Positions 28,140-35,896 of a stretch of 64,000 nucleotides of DNA are shown one piece after another. This DNA comes from Kitasatospora paranensis. GTDB lineage: Bacteria > Actinomycetota > Actinomycetes > Streptomycetales > Streptomycetaceae. The stretch spans positions 1,488,001 through 1,552,000 of the forward strand of contig NZ_BAABKV010000001.1 of the NCBI RefSeq assembly GCF_039544005.1. Reading direction: 5' to 3'. Position numbers and translations under genes: made by a program. Under the pieces are notes generated by a model. That model had not been told where the DNA came from. It worked only from the letters and a program-made list of their open reading frames with translations, and did no database searches. Each line of letters opens with the position of its first letter. Position 1 is the first letter of the stretch.

Positions 28140-29476
28140 TCCCGCAGACCAGCACAGTCGAGGCCCCGCAGCCGCAGTACATCCCCGAAGGCCCGGCCGG
28201 CGCCAGGCTGCTGCACGGCTGGTACGCCACCGGCGGGCCCGCCGGCCTGGCCGAGCACCTGCGGCGGTACGGTCGGCCGCCCACCGCTTCCGGCCGCCGG
28301 GCCGCGACGGGGCTGATCCGTGCGGTCGACGAGGCCGGGCTGACCGGGCGGGGCGGCGCCGCCTTCCCGACCGGGCGCAAGCTCCGCTCGGTCGCCGAAC
28401 GGCGGGGCCGGGCCGTGGTCGTGGCCAACGGCATGGAGAGCGAGCCCGCCAGCGGGAAGGACACGGCCCTGCTCGACCTCGCCCCCCACCTGGTGCTCGA
28501 CGGCGCCACCCTGGCCGCAGCCGCCGTCGGCGCCTCCGCCGTCCATCTCTGCGTGCCCCGCACCCGGTCGTGGCAGTTCGAGCGGCTGACCGCCGCCGTC
28601 GACGAGCGGCGGCGCTCCGACCTGGACCGGGTGCCCGTCCACGTGCACGCCCTTCCCCACCACTACGTCTCCAGCGAGGAGACCTCGCTGGTGCGCTGGC
28701 TGAACGGCGGCGACGCCCGCCCCTCGGCCGCCCCGCCACGGCCGTACGAGAAGGGCGTGGGCGGGCGCCCCACCCTCGTCGACAACGTGGAGACCCTCGC
28801 CCACCTCGCCCTCATCGCCCGCTACGGGCCACAGTGGTTCCGCGCCGCCGGGAGCCCGGACGCGCCCGGCACGAGCCTGGTCACGGTCTCGGGTGCGGTC
28901 CGTGTCCCCGGCGTCCGCGAGATCCCGCTCGGCACCCCGGTCGGGGCCGTCCTGGACGCCGCCGGCGGCGCCTCCGAGCCGCTCCGGGCGGTCCTTGTCG
29001 GCGGGTATTTCGGCAGCTGGCTGCCGCTCCCGGCGACGGACGTGCCGTTCAGCCGGAGCGGACTCGCCCAGGTCGGTGCCGGGCCGGGCGCGGGTGTGCT
29101 CACCGCGCTCCCCGAAGATGCCTGCGGCCTCGCCGAGACGGCGCGGGTGCTCGGCTACCTCGCCGCCCAGAGCGCCCGCCAGTGCGGGCCGTGCCGGTTC
29201 GGGCTGCCCGCCGTCGCCGACGACTTCGCCCGGCTCGCCGACGGGCACGCCGACCCGGAGCTGCTCGAACGGCTGCACCGCAGGACCGGTCTGCTCGCCG
29301 GCCGCGGTGCCTGCCGCCACCCTGACGGCGCCTCCCGGCTGGCCGCGACCGCCCTGGAGGTGTTCGAGGACGACGTGCGCCGACACGTGCTGCAGGGGCC
29401 TTGCGGCCCCGCCGTGCGCCGGGCCGTCCTCTCGGTGCCCGACCATGCGGACCCGGAGAGCGAGGGGTGGCGGTGA
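28136..29476 (+). CDS. NuoF-like NADH-binding/SLBB iron-sulfur protein
   Basis: 446 residues similar to the 51-kDa subunit of Complex I and to RnfC-like proteins: GLTGRGGAAFPTGRKLRSV (FMN/NADH site), VVANGMESEPASGKD, GVGGRPTLVDNVETLAHLA, an SLBB-like VSGAVRVPGVREIPLGTPV, and a C-terminal cluster motif SARQCGPCRFGLP plus GACRHPDG. Compared with canonical SCGxCxxCRxG the first cysteine is Ala, so three of the usual four ligands remain and the cluster may be altered. Probably oxidises NAD(P)H and passes electrons to the ferredoxin next door. GTGA overlaps on both sides. Confidence 0.85.
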   Translation: MIPQTSTVEAPQPQYIPEGPAGARLLHGWYATGGPAGLAEHLRRYGRPPTASGRRAATGLIRAVDEAGLTGRGGAAFPTGRKLRSVAERRGRAVVVANGMESEPASGKDTALLDLAPHLVLDGATLAAAAVGASAVHLCVPRTRSWQFERLTAAVDERRRSDLDRVPVHVHALPHHYVSSEETSLVRWLNGGDARPSAAPPRPYEKGVGGRPTLVDNVETLAHLALIARYGPQWFRAAGSPDAPGTSLVTVSGAVRVPGVREIPLGTPVGAVLDAAGGASEPLRAVLVGGYFGSWLPLPATDVPFSRSGLAQVGAGPGAGVLTALPEDACGLAETARVLGYLAAQSARQCGPCRFGLPAVADDFARLADGHADPELLERLHRRTGLLAGRGACRHPDGASRLAATALEVFEDDVRRHVLQGPCGPAVRRAVLSVPDHADPESEGWR

Positions 29477-29700
29477 CCCGGCACCACCGGCTCGCCGTCG
29501 ACCGCGTCGCCTGCGACGGCCGTGGACTCTGCGCCGAGTTGCTGCCCGAACTGGTCACCCTCGACGAGTGGGGCTACCCGGTCCTCACGGGGTCCGCCGT
29601 GCCCGGAGAACTCCTGGCCGACGCCCGGCGCGCGGTCGCGGCCTGTCCCGTTCTGGCACTGCGGCTGGAACGGGGCCCCGATCGTCCCGTCCGCACGTGA
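29473..29700 (+). CDS. ferredoxin, [3Fe-4S] type
   Basis: 75 residues: VDRVACDGRGLCAELLPE and AVAACPVLAL give the C-x5-C ... C-P pattern of actinobacterial [3Fe-4S] ferredoxins. GTGA overlap with the NuoF-like gene. It is the likely one-electron link between that protein and the membrane heme protein. Confidence 0.85.
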   Translation: MTRHHRLAVDRVACDGRGLCAELLPELVTLDEWGYPVLTGSAVPGELLADARRAVAACPVLALRLERGPDRPVRT

Positions 29701-29755
29701 CCTGAACCACTTCTTAGTGCTCACCCGGGCACACTGCTGACGGTCCCGCACCGGA

Positions 29756-29770
29756 CGGGACACCGTCCCG
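29756..29770. terminator. inverted repeat after the ferredoxin gene
   Basis: CGGGAC-ACC-GTCCCG, 56 bases after the ferredoxin stop and 43 before the next gene. The loop is too short for an ideal terminator, so a regulator-binding site for the b561-like gene is an alternative. Confidence 0.4.
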
Positions 29771-29812
29771 CCCACGGCGCGGTCCTGCATCACCGGAAGG
29801 CGGAGTCAGCAC

Positions 29813-30529
29813 ATGCACTCGACAGGCAGCACCACGGCGCCGACGGGCAGGACCGTACCGACTCCGACGGGGCTCCTGGGAGGGCCCGACGGGAACCGGC
29901 GGCTGGTCGCCGCCACCGGTGCGCTCCTGCTGGTCCTCCTCGCGGCGCAGGGCGTCACCATTCTGTTCCTCGGGCAGCTCCTCACTTGGCACTTCTTCAT
30001 AGGAATGCTGCTCGTCGGCCCTGTCGTGCTCAAACTCGGCAGCACGGGCTACCGCTTCGTCCGCTACTACGCCGGCAACCCGGCCTATCGGCGACAGGGA
30101 CCGCCGCATCCGCTGCTGCGGCTGCTCGCCCCGCTCGTCGTCGCCACCACGGTCGCCGTGCTGGCCACCGGCGGTGCGCTGGCACTCATGGGGCGGGACA
30201 CCGGGCCGGTGCCCGTCCTGTTCCTCCACAAGGCCAGCTTCGTCTGCTGGGCGGCGGCGACCGGCGTCCACGTGCTGGCCCACGTGTGGCGTCTGCCCAG
30301 GCTGATCGGCGCCGACCTGCGGCTGCGCGCCGCACGCCACGGTGGGCCCCGCGTCCGCGGCACCGCCGTCCGCTGGTCGCTGCTGGGTGCGGCGCTGGCA
30401 GCAGGGCTCGCCCTGGCCCTCGTCGGCACACCGCTGGCCGCGCGGTGGCAGTCGTCCGCTCACCACGCCGGACGACACCACGTGAAGCACTCCGCTGCCT
30501 CGGCACCGGCGGCCGGCCGACCGTCCTGA
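29813..30529 (+). CDS. cytochrome b561-like membrane protein (DUF4405-like)
   Basis: 238 residues with five predicted helices. Histidines in LTWHFFIGMLLVGPVVLKLG, FLHKASFVCW and ATGVHVLAHVWRL are placed like heme-b ligands of small membrane cytochromes. The tail is His-rich (SSAHHAGRHHVKHS) and may bind metal. It follows the ferredoxin operon after 112 bases in the same direction and probably completes its electron path. Confidence 0.7.
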   Translation: MHSTGSTTAPTGRTVPTPTGLLGGPDGNRRLVAATGALLLVLLAAQGVTILFLGQLLTWHFFIGMLLVGPVVLKLGSTGYRFVRYYAGNPAYRRQGPPHPLLRLLAPLVVATTVAVLATGGALALMGRDTGPVPVLFLHKASFVCWAAATGVHVLAHVWRLPRLIGADLRLRAARHGGPRVRGTAVRWSLLGAALAAGLALALVGTPLAARWQSSAHHAGRHHVKHSAASAPAAGRPS

Positions 30530-30639
30530 CCCGAAGCACGGTCGACGGGAGGCCGCGATCCGGCCTCCGGTCGACGGTCACGCATCGCACCGGCGCGTCC
30601 TGGCGTCGCGCTGGGGAGTCCCCGGCTGCGGGGCCGCGC

Positions 30640-30965
30640 AGTCGGTGGACGATCGTGCACGGCGCCTCGACCGTCACCCGCTGGATCAGCCGGAATCGCT
30701 CCGGCGGGACGTCGTGGACCGGCGCGACATGCTGGATGCCGGCGTTGTCGACCACGATGTCGGCGTCCTCCGGCAGGCCGTCCGCGGCGACCGGGTCGGA
30801 CAGGTCCACCACCACCGCCGTCCCGCCGCACTCCTCGGCGCTCGCATTCGCCGCCTCGGCGGCGCGCTCCACGACGTGGACCCGGGCCCCGCGCCGGCGA
30901 ATCCGAGCGCACCGGCCCGGCCGCGACACGGCCCGGTGGCCCATACCGCTCGTGGCACCCTCTGA
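30640..30965 (-). pseudogene. decayed short-chain dehydrogenase
   Basis: The minus strand holds GATSGMG, then RRRGARVHVVERAAEAANAS, CGGTAVVVDLSDPVAADGLP and DIVVDNAGIQHVAPVHDVPP: the Rossmann start and NAG motif of an SDR close to 3-hydroxybutyrate dehydrogenases. The catalytic YxxxK region is absent and the frame is interrupted after GMG. The rest of 30530-31100 has no gene. Confidence 0.6.
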
Positions 30966-31100
30966 AGCAAGGTGGGCCGTCGGTCGGCTCCGCGCGCCGC
31001 GGTCACGGCGTGCCGCGGACGTTTGCAAGGGCGGCACGGCGGGCCGCTCGCCCGCCCCGGCCTCAGGTCGCAGGCGGTTGGGCCTTCCGCCGGTCCCCTG

Positions 31101-31114
31101 GGGCCGACCGGCCC
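31101..31114. promoter_or_regulatory. DevR/DosR-like palindrome
   Basis: GGGCCGACCGGCCC matches GGNCCGNNCGGNCC. It lies 238 bases upstream of the flavodoxin start in a gene-free stretch (30966-31351). Confidence 0.4.
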
Positions 31115-31351
31115 CCGCAGCCACGACCCGGGTGGGCGAAGACTGGTAATGACGGGTCCGGCGCTGGATCAGGGAGATCCACGCCGGGGCGGGACGCATT
31201 CTCCACGGCTGCCACGGACCCGGCCGTGCCGGACGCCGACAGATCCATGAGACCGGCGGGGCAGCGCACGGGGACACCTCCCGGCCCTCGCGGTGGCCCT
31301 CCACCTGAACCCCGCCGACCGGCGGCGGCGAAGCGAAGGAAGTGAGACGCG

Positions 31352-31885
31352 ATGCAAGCCCTGATCGTCTACGAGAGCATGTACGGCAACACGCACGAGA
31401 TCGCCGAGGCGATCGCCGAGGGAATCCAGGAGGCCCACCCGGACGCCTCCGTTCGGTGCCTGACCGCCGTCGCGGCCGACGCCGACCAGACCCGTGCGGC
31501 CGACCTGCTGGTGGTCGGCGGCCCGACGCACATGCGCGGCATGTCCAGCGGCATGAGCCGCCGAATGGCCGTGTCGGCCGAAGCCAGGAAGGAAGGCCAC
31601 GACGAGCAGGCGCAGGAGGCGGCCGACACAGCAGAGGGACCGGGGTTGCGCCGCTGGTTCCACGACCTCTCCGACACCGAACCCGGCACGTACGCCGCCG
31701 CCTTCGACACCCGTCTGGACGGCCGGCTCGCCGGCGGAGCCGCCGAGGGCATCGCGCAGCGGCTCTCGCACCACCACTACGACGTCATGGTCGAGCCCGA
31801 GGGTTTCATCGTCGAGGACGCCGACGGGCCGCTGCGCACGGGCGAGATCGAACGCGCGAAGGCCTGGGGCTCCGGCCTCGTCTGA
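31352..31885 (+). CDS. flavodoxin family protein
   Basis: 177 residues. FMN phosphate loop VYESMYGNTHEIAEAIAEGI and the second loop VVGGPTHMRGMS are conserved. A ~35-residue charged insertion (KEGHDEQAQEAADTAEGPG) is followed by a Pro-poor C-terminal domain ending EGFIVEDADGPLRTGEIERA, typical of streptomycete flavodoxin-like proteins. Likely a soluble electron carrier or an FMN-dependent oxidoreductase linked to the nearby redox modules. Confidence 0.88.
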   Translation: MQALIVYESMYGNTHEIAEAIAEGIQEAHPDASVRCLTAVAADADQTRAADLLVVGGPTHMRGMSSGMSRRMAVSAEARKEGHDEQAQEAADTAEGPGLRRWFHDLSDTEPGTYAAAFDTRLDGRLAGGAAEGIAQRLSHHHYDVMVEPEGFIVEDADGPLRTGEIERAKAWGSGLV

Positions 31886-31887
31886 CC

Positions 31888-31905
31888 GCCGGTCCCGGGA
31901 CCGGC
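31888..31905 (+). terminator. palindrome after the flavodoxin gene
   Basis: GCCGGTCCC-GGGACCGGC is a perfect 18-bp palindrome beginning 3 bases after the stop codon. Terminator is the simplest reading, though the lack of loop also fits a protein-binding site. Confidence 0.4.
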
Positions 31906-32368
31906 ACCCGGCCGTCCGCGGCGCAGGGCAGGCGGAGCGCTCGGGCAGGTCCTCGGCCCGGTTCTCCGCGTGCGGCACAGCCACCAGCAGCAGGGCCCGA
32001 GGACGGGGCATGAACGGGCCGTCGCCGAACTCCCCCGGGCAGTCTCGACTGCCGCCATGGGCGACGAGCACAATCCCCAATTTCCCACGTGGGCTCGGCC
32101 GAAAGTTCCGGGCGAGTCCGGTGATGGCGGGTGGCAGGACCGCGCACCGTGCCCGCGTCCGCATGGACCTCCGGGTGGAGGTCGCCACGGGGACGGTGTC
32201 CTCCAGCGGGCCGACGGACCCCGGCACCGGTCGGTGGCGAGCAGCGCCGCGACGTGCCGTCCCATCGGATACGGCAGACAGTGGTGTGCGGAGCGCGATC
32301 GCCGGGGTCGACGGCCCGCACCGGGTACGACAGAACGGCATGCCGCCGGTTGAACACGAGGAGTGGCT
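31906..32368. other. gene-free stretch
   Basis: Frames on both strands are open but lack consistent coding composition. The minus frame with GKLGIVLVAHGGSRDCPGEF looks slightly protein-like but has no start, end or family I recognise. Possible decayed gene. Confidence 0.35.
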
Positions 32369-32755
32369 GTGAGCGAGGAACTTGCAGGAGACTGGTACAA
32401 CGAATTCGGCTCGCACCTGCGCCTGGTGGCCGATCCGGCCGGTCGGCTGACCGGGACATTCACCCCCGGCGCCGGGCCGGGCGGTCGGCGCGACCTTGTC
32501 GGGCAGTTCGACGTGGGTACCACAGCCGCGGGAATTGCGCTCGGGTGGACGGTCGCCTGGCGCGACGAGTACGGCGGACCCGCCTCGGTGACGAGCTGGA
32601 GCGGCCAGTGGCTGCCAGGAGAGCAACGCATCGTGGCGGGCTGGCTGTTCACGACCGCGACGGATCCGGATGAGGCGTGGAAGGCCACCGTGATCGGCCG
32701 GGACACCTTCCTGCGTCGACCGTCGTCCGGGGCAGCCGGACGGCCCGGTGCGTGA
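32369..32755 (+). CDS. streptavidin/avidin-family biotin-binding protein, cytoplasmic form
   Basis: 128 residues covering the whole eight-stranded avidin barrel: LAGDWYNEFGSHLRL, LTGTF, LGWTVAWRDEYGG, SVTSWSGQW, AGWLFTTATDPDEAWKATVI and GRDTFL. By motif alignment the streptavidin biotin contacts N23, S27, W79, S88, T90, W92, W108, W120 and D128 correspond to N11, S15, W64, S73, T75, W77, W92, W104 and D112; only Y43 (Phe) and S45 (Pro) differ. There is no signal peptide, unlike secreted streptavidin, so it should be cytoplasmic. GTG 32369 is chosen over GTG 32363 because GAGGAG is 5 bases upstream. Its role (biotin sequestration or binding of biotinylated enzymes) is unknown. Confidence 0.85.
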   Translation: MSEELAGDWYNEFGSHLRLVADPAGRLTGTFTPGAGPGGRRDLVGQFDVGTTAAGIALGWTVAWRDEYGGPASVTSWSGQWLPGEQRIVAGWLFTTATDPDEAWKATVIGRDTFLRRPSSGAAGRPGA

Positions 32756-33044
32756 CGGACGGCACGTCCCCCTGCCCGGGCGGACGCAGGAGGACGGCGC
32801 ACAGGGACATCACTGCCCTCGGCAACACCGAAGACCTGCCGACGACCGATCAGATACTCGGCGACCTCCTGCTGATCGGTAGGGCCATCCGGATGCTGGT
32901 GCGTGCCCGCCGGGAGGGGCTGCGCTGTCGGGCACGGACTCCGCCGCTTCCTCCGGCCGCGGACGACGAGCAGCCGGCCTGGGGTGGACCTGACCGGCCC
33001 GACCCCACAACCGATGCGGAACGAGCCACCCGCACCGTAGGGAT
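32756..33044. other. gene-free stretch after the avidin gene
   Basis: A plus-strand frame beginning GTG 32752 (overlapping the avidin stop) encodes TEDLPTTDQILGDLLLIGRA and could be a small coupled gene, but it has no natural end near here and no family match, so I do not call it. Confidence 0.3.
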
Positions 33045-33084
33045 GACCGCCGGGGGCGGGCCCGGGGGCCTGCCCCCGGCGGTC
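33045..33084 (-). terminator. terminator of the secreted protease gene
   Basis: Perfect 13-bp arms GACCGCCGGGGGC (33045-33057) and its complement (33072-33084) with a 14-base loop, 16 bases past the protease stop. Confidence 0.75.
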
Positions 33085-33099
33085 GCCGGGTGCCGTGGG

Positions 33100-35010
33100 T
33101 CAGGAGACGTTGAGGGCGGTGTCGTCGATCACGAAGCTGGTCTGCAGCGAGGAGTCCTCGGTGCCGGTGAACTTCAGGGTGACGGACTGGCCCGCGTAGG
33201 CGGAGAGGTCGAAGGTCTTCTGGGCGTACCCGGTGTTCTTGTTGAGGTTGGAGTAGGTGGCGAGGGTGGTGGTGTTGGCCTGGAGCTTCAGCGTGTCGTA
33301 GGCCGAGGTGGTCGTGGTCTCGGCGGTGTCGATGTGCAGCCAGAGGGTGAGGGTCGCCTTGCAGCCGGCGGGGACGCTGACGGCCTGCGACAGGGTGTCG
33401 GTGTGGGCGCTGCCGTAGCCGTTCAGCCAGGACTTCCAGGATCCGGAGTGCGCAGCCTCGGACGAGGAGTTGTCGACGACACCGGCGGAGGCGCTCCACG
33501 GTGCGGCGGTGCCGGTCTCGAAGCCGGGGTTGCCGAGCAGCTGGCGGGCGGTGCAGCCACCGCCGGTGGACTCCGTCCAGGAGAAGGAGGTGCTGCCGGT
33601 GGCGTTGGTGGTGTCCTTGGCGGTCACCGTCACCGTGGAGGTGCCCGCGGTGGTGGGGGTGCCGGAGACGAGGCCGGTGGCGGAGTTGATCGACAGGCCG
33701 GCGGGCAGCCCGGTGGCCGAGTAGGTGAGGGTCTGGCCGGACGCCGAGTCGGAGGCGCTGATCTGCAGGCTCACCGCGGTGCCGACGGTGCCGCTCTGGC
33801 TGCCGGGGTTGGTGACCGTCACGGTGTTGCCGGTGGAGCCGCCGCCCACGATCGGGTGGGAGATGGCGCAGGAGTTGGTGTCGTTGGACCAGCTGGCCTG
33901 CTCGGCCCAGGTGCCGAACCCGCCGAAGGTGATGTTGGCCGCGCCGCCCGTGGTGCCCGGGGAGAGCCAGGCGCACTCGTCGGAGTTCTCCTGGCCGTCG
34001 TAGCTGCCGCCGGTGTGGTTGGTCCAGCCGCCGGCCGGGTTCTGGTCGGACATCATCTCGTGCCACTCGTGGCCCAGCGTCATCGTCCACCCGTCCAGCG
34101 TGCCGGGGGAGTTGACGAAGCCGACGCCGCACCCGGCGCCCGAGTCCATGTTGTACGGCTGGTTGCTGAACGCGATGTCGCCGTACGGGGAGGTGACGGC
34201 GCCGCCGGTGAGCGTGCTGTCACCGTTGTAGTCGTGCCACGCGCAGTACTGGTTCTGGTAGTTGTCGGGGTTGGTGCCGTGCGGCGAGAGGATCACGTAG
34301 TACGCGTCACGGTTGGAGGCAGCCGTCGTGTTGCCGAAGTGCGCGGCCGCGTTGACGGCCTCCTGGCCGAGCTGGTGGCCGCTGGCGGCACTGGGCGACG
34401 CGGCCGCGTTGTCGTACCAGACGCCAGAGAGCACGCCACCGCTCTGGTACGGGACGAAGTTGGCGTTGGAGGGGCAACTCGTGGCACCAGTGGTCACGTT
34501 CGGCCCGTCGCACCACTGGGTCAGGTCCGCGGACCAGAGCTCGTTGCCGGTGCCGATGCCCTTGAACATCTGCTGCGCGGCGCCCGCGGCCCCGGCGGAG
34601 TCGCCGGAGAACTTCGCGTTCCCGTTGGCGTCGGTGCTCTGCGTGCCCCACTGCGTTCCGTAGAACACCAGATAGACCTTGGAGTGGCCGCTCTGGACGC
34701 CGATCCCGTCGATGCCGCCGCCGTAGGACAGCGTCTGCGGGCCGGTCGCGGCGTTGAGTGCCGGGTGGCCGGCCGCCCAGGCCTGCATCTTGGCGTGCTG
34801 CGGGATCGTCGGCACCACGCCGTGCCGGTAGGTGTGCTGGTAGGCGGGGCTGAAGGGGTTCGCGACGGCGCCGCTCTGCGACGGCTCCGCGGCCGTGACG
34901 GCCGATGCCTGGGGTGCGGCGGTGGCCAGCAGTGCGCCGGTGAGGAGCGAGAGTGACGCAAGGCCGGTCAGGGCCGTGCGCGCCGCGCTGCCGGTACGGG
35001 GGATACCCAT
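33100..35010 (-). CDS. secreted HExxH metallopeptidase-like protein with Ig-like and C-terminal beta-sandwich domains
   Basis: 636 residues. Sec signal peptide: [20 protein letters not shown] then [18 protein letters not shown]. The large N-terminal domain contains [12 protein letters not shown] with a zinc-binding H314-E-W-H-E motif, a following Glu/Asp-rich stretch ([10 protein letters not shown]) that may supply the third ligand, and several cysteines. Residues ~400-480 form a putative Ig (He_PIG-like) domain with [19 protein letters not shown]. The C-terminal ~150 residues ([10 protein letters not shown] through [11 protein letters not shown]) are a jelly-roll-like module common in streptomycete exoenzymes. 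ATG 35010 has GAGAGGAA upstream. Substrate unknown. Confidence 0.82.
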   Translation of the reverse strand: MGIPRTGSAARTALTGLASLSLLTGALLATAAPQASAVTAAEPSQSGAVANPFSPAYQHTYRHGVVPTIPQHAKMQAWAAGHPALNAATGPQTLSYGGGIDGIGVQSGHSKVYLVFYGTQWGTQSTDANGNAKFSGDSAGAAGAAQQMFKGIGTGNELWSADLTQWCDGPNVTTGATSCPSNANFVPYQSGGVLSGVWYDNAAASPSAASGHQLGQEAVNAAAHFGNTTAASNRDAYYVILSPHGTNPDNYQNQYCAWHDYNGDSTLTGGAVTSPYGDIAFSNQPYNMDSGAGCGVGFVNSPGTLDGWTMTLGHEWHEMMSDQNPAGGWTNHTGGSYDGQENSDECAWLSPGTTGGAANITFGGFGTWAEQASWSNDTNSCAISHPIVGGGSTGNTVTVTNPGSQSGTVGTAVSLQISASDSASGQTLTYSATGLPAGLSINSATGLVSGTPTTAGTSTVTVTAKDTTNATGSTSFSWTESTGGGCTARQLLGNPGFETGTAAPWSASAGVVDNSSSEAAHSGSWKSWLNGYGSAHTDTLSQAVSVPAGCKATLTLWLHIDTAETTTTSAYDTLKLQANTTTLATYSNLNKNTGYAQKTFDLSAYAGQSVTLKFTGTEDSSLQTSFVIDDTALNVS

Positions 35011-35404
35011 GTGTGGGGGTTCCTCTCTCCTGCAGACCCCGGCGCCGGTCGGCGCGGGCGGTCTGCTCCGTGGGACAGGTCCGTGGGACAGGGCAGTGAA
35101 GGGCACGGGTCGTGCGGCATTTCGGGGTGGCCGGACGAGGGCCGGCGTTCTCGCGACAGGACGGCAGGGCAGCTCTCCGCTCCGGTCCGCCCAGGCGGGG
35201 GCCCGGGCAGGGTGGACACCGGGTCCACGGTGGGGTGAGGTGCGGGGAACGTTCCGTACTGGCGTGAGGGTGAGCGCCACAGGCGGGGCGGGATGCACCG
35301 GATCTGACGCTCCGACAGCTGGTGTGCCGATCGCTGGCGTGAAGCAAAGCAGGGTTGACCGAGAGGGGTCAACGGATCCTGCGACGGTTTCTGTTCAGGC
35401 GTCA
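35011..35404. other. upstream region of the protease gene, no gene
   Basis: No coding pattern on either strand. This stretch and 35433-35788 together form an 880-bp intergenic space that contains the direct-repeat operator and the DevR-like box listed separately. Confidence 0.4.
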
Positions 35405-35432
35405 GAACTCAGAGGAAACTCAGAAGTTGACT
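35405..35432 (+). promoter_or_regulatory. 11-bp tandem repeat operator with adjacent TTGACT
   Basis: GAACTCAGAGG (35405-35415) and AAACTCAGAAG (35416-35426) are tandem 11-mers directly followed by TTGACT (35427-35432), a good -35 hexamer. Eleven-bp spaced direct repeats beside -35 are typical of OmpR/PhoP-type activators. A GAACTGAGAGG/AACCTCAGAGG pair occurs at 37177-37198. Confidence 0.5.
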
Positions 35433-35788
35433 TCCCGTCGAGCCTGGCAAAGACATTCCCAACGGTCGGAGAGGGAATCGTATGGGCCGGCTTCGGGGTC
35501 AGCCGTTCGGGCGCCCGACCCCTCTCGTGGCACCCGGTGGTGACGCCCCTGCCAAGTGGCCGCCGCCGGCACCCCGGCCGGGCCGAGCACCCCGACGACC
35601 CGCGACAGGAGCCCGTCCCCCGATTCGGCGCGCTGCTCCACCCTGCCGGTCCCACGGACGGGCTCCGCCGGCAGCTCACCGGCGTCCGCGGTGAGCGGAA
35701 GACGGCCGGGCGCGATCAGCGGAAGCGCGTGCCCGAAGCGGCGAAGCACGGACCAGAGCGAGCAGGCCACCCGACCGCCGACCGACCG

Positions 35789-35802
35789 GGACCGAACGGC
35801 CC
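35789..35802. promoter_or_regulatory. DevR/DosR-like palindrome upstream of site-2 protease gene
   Basis: GGACCGAACGGCCC matches GGNCCGNNCGGNCC and lies 95 bases upstream of ATG 35897. Confidence 0.45.
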
Positions 35803-35896
35803 TGTCCGGGGCCGGAGCATGGGCGGAGAGTGGGAGTGGAGGGGCCGCTGCCGCGTCCGTACGGGTCACGCGAGGCGGGCACGGAAGGAGGACGCG

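Noticed and set aside
31888-31905. Palindrome GCCGGTCCC-GGGACCGGC as a DosR box
   Set aside because: It follows the flavodoxin stop rather than preceding a gene, and it lacks the spacing of the other boxes; a terminator explains it better.
33470-34663. Several plus-strand frames of 60-116 codons opposite the secreted protease
   Set aside because: They are fragments of antisense sequence with no RBS and no conserved pattern.
32677-34956. 759-codon plus-strand open frame opposite the secreted protease
   Set aside because: Repetitive Gly/Val/Ala composition mirrors the antisense of a Ser/Thr/Ala-rich protein. The minus strand has the signal peptide, HExxH motif and terminator.
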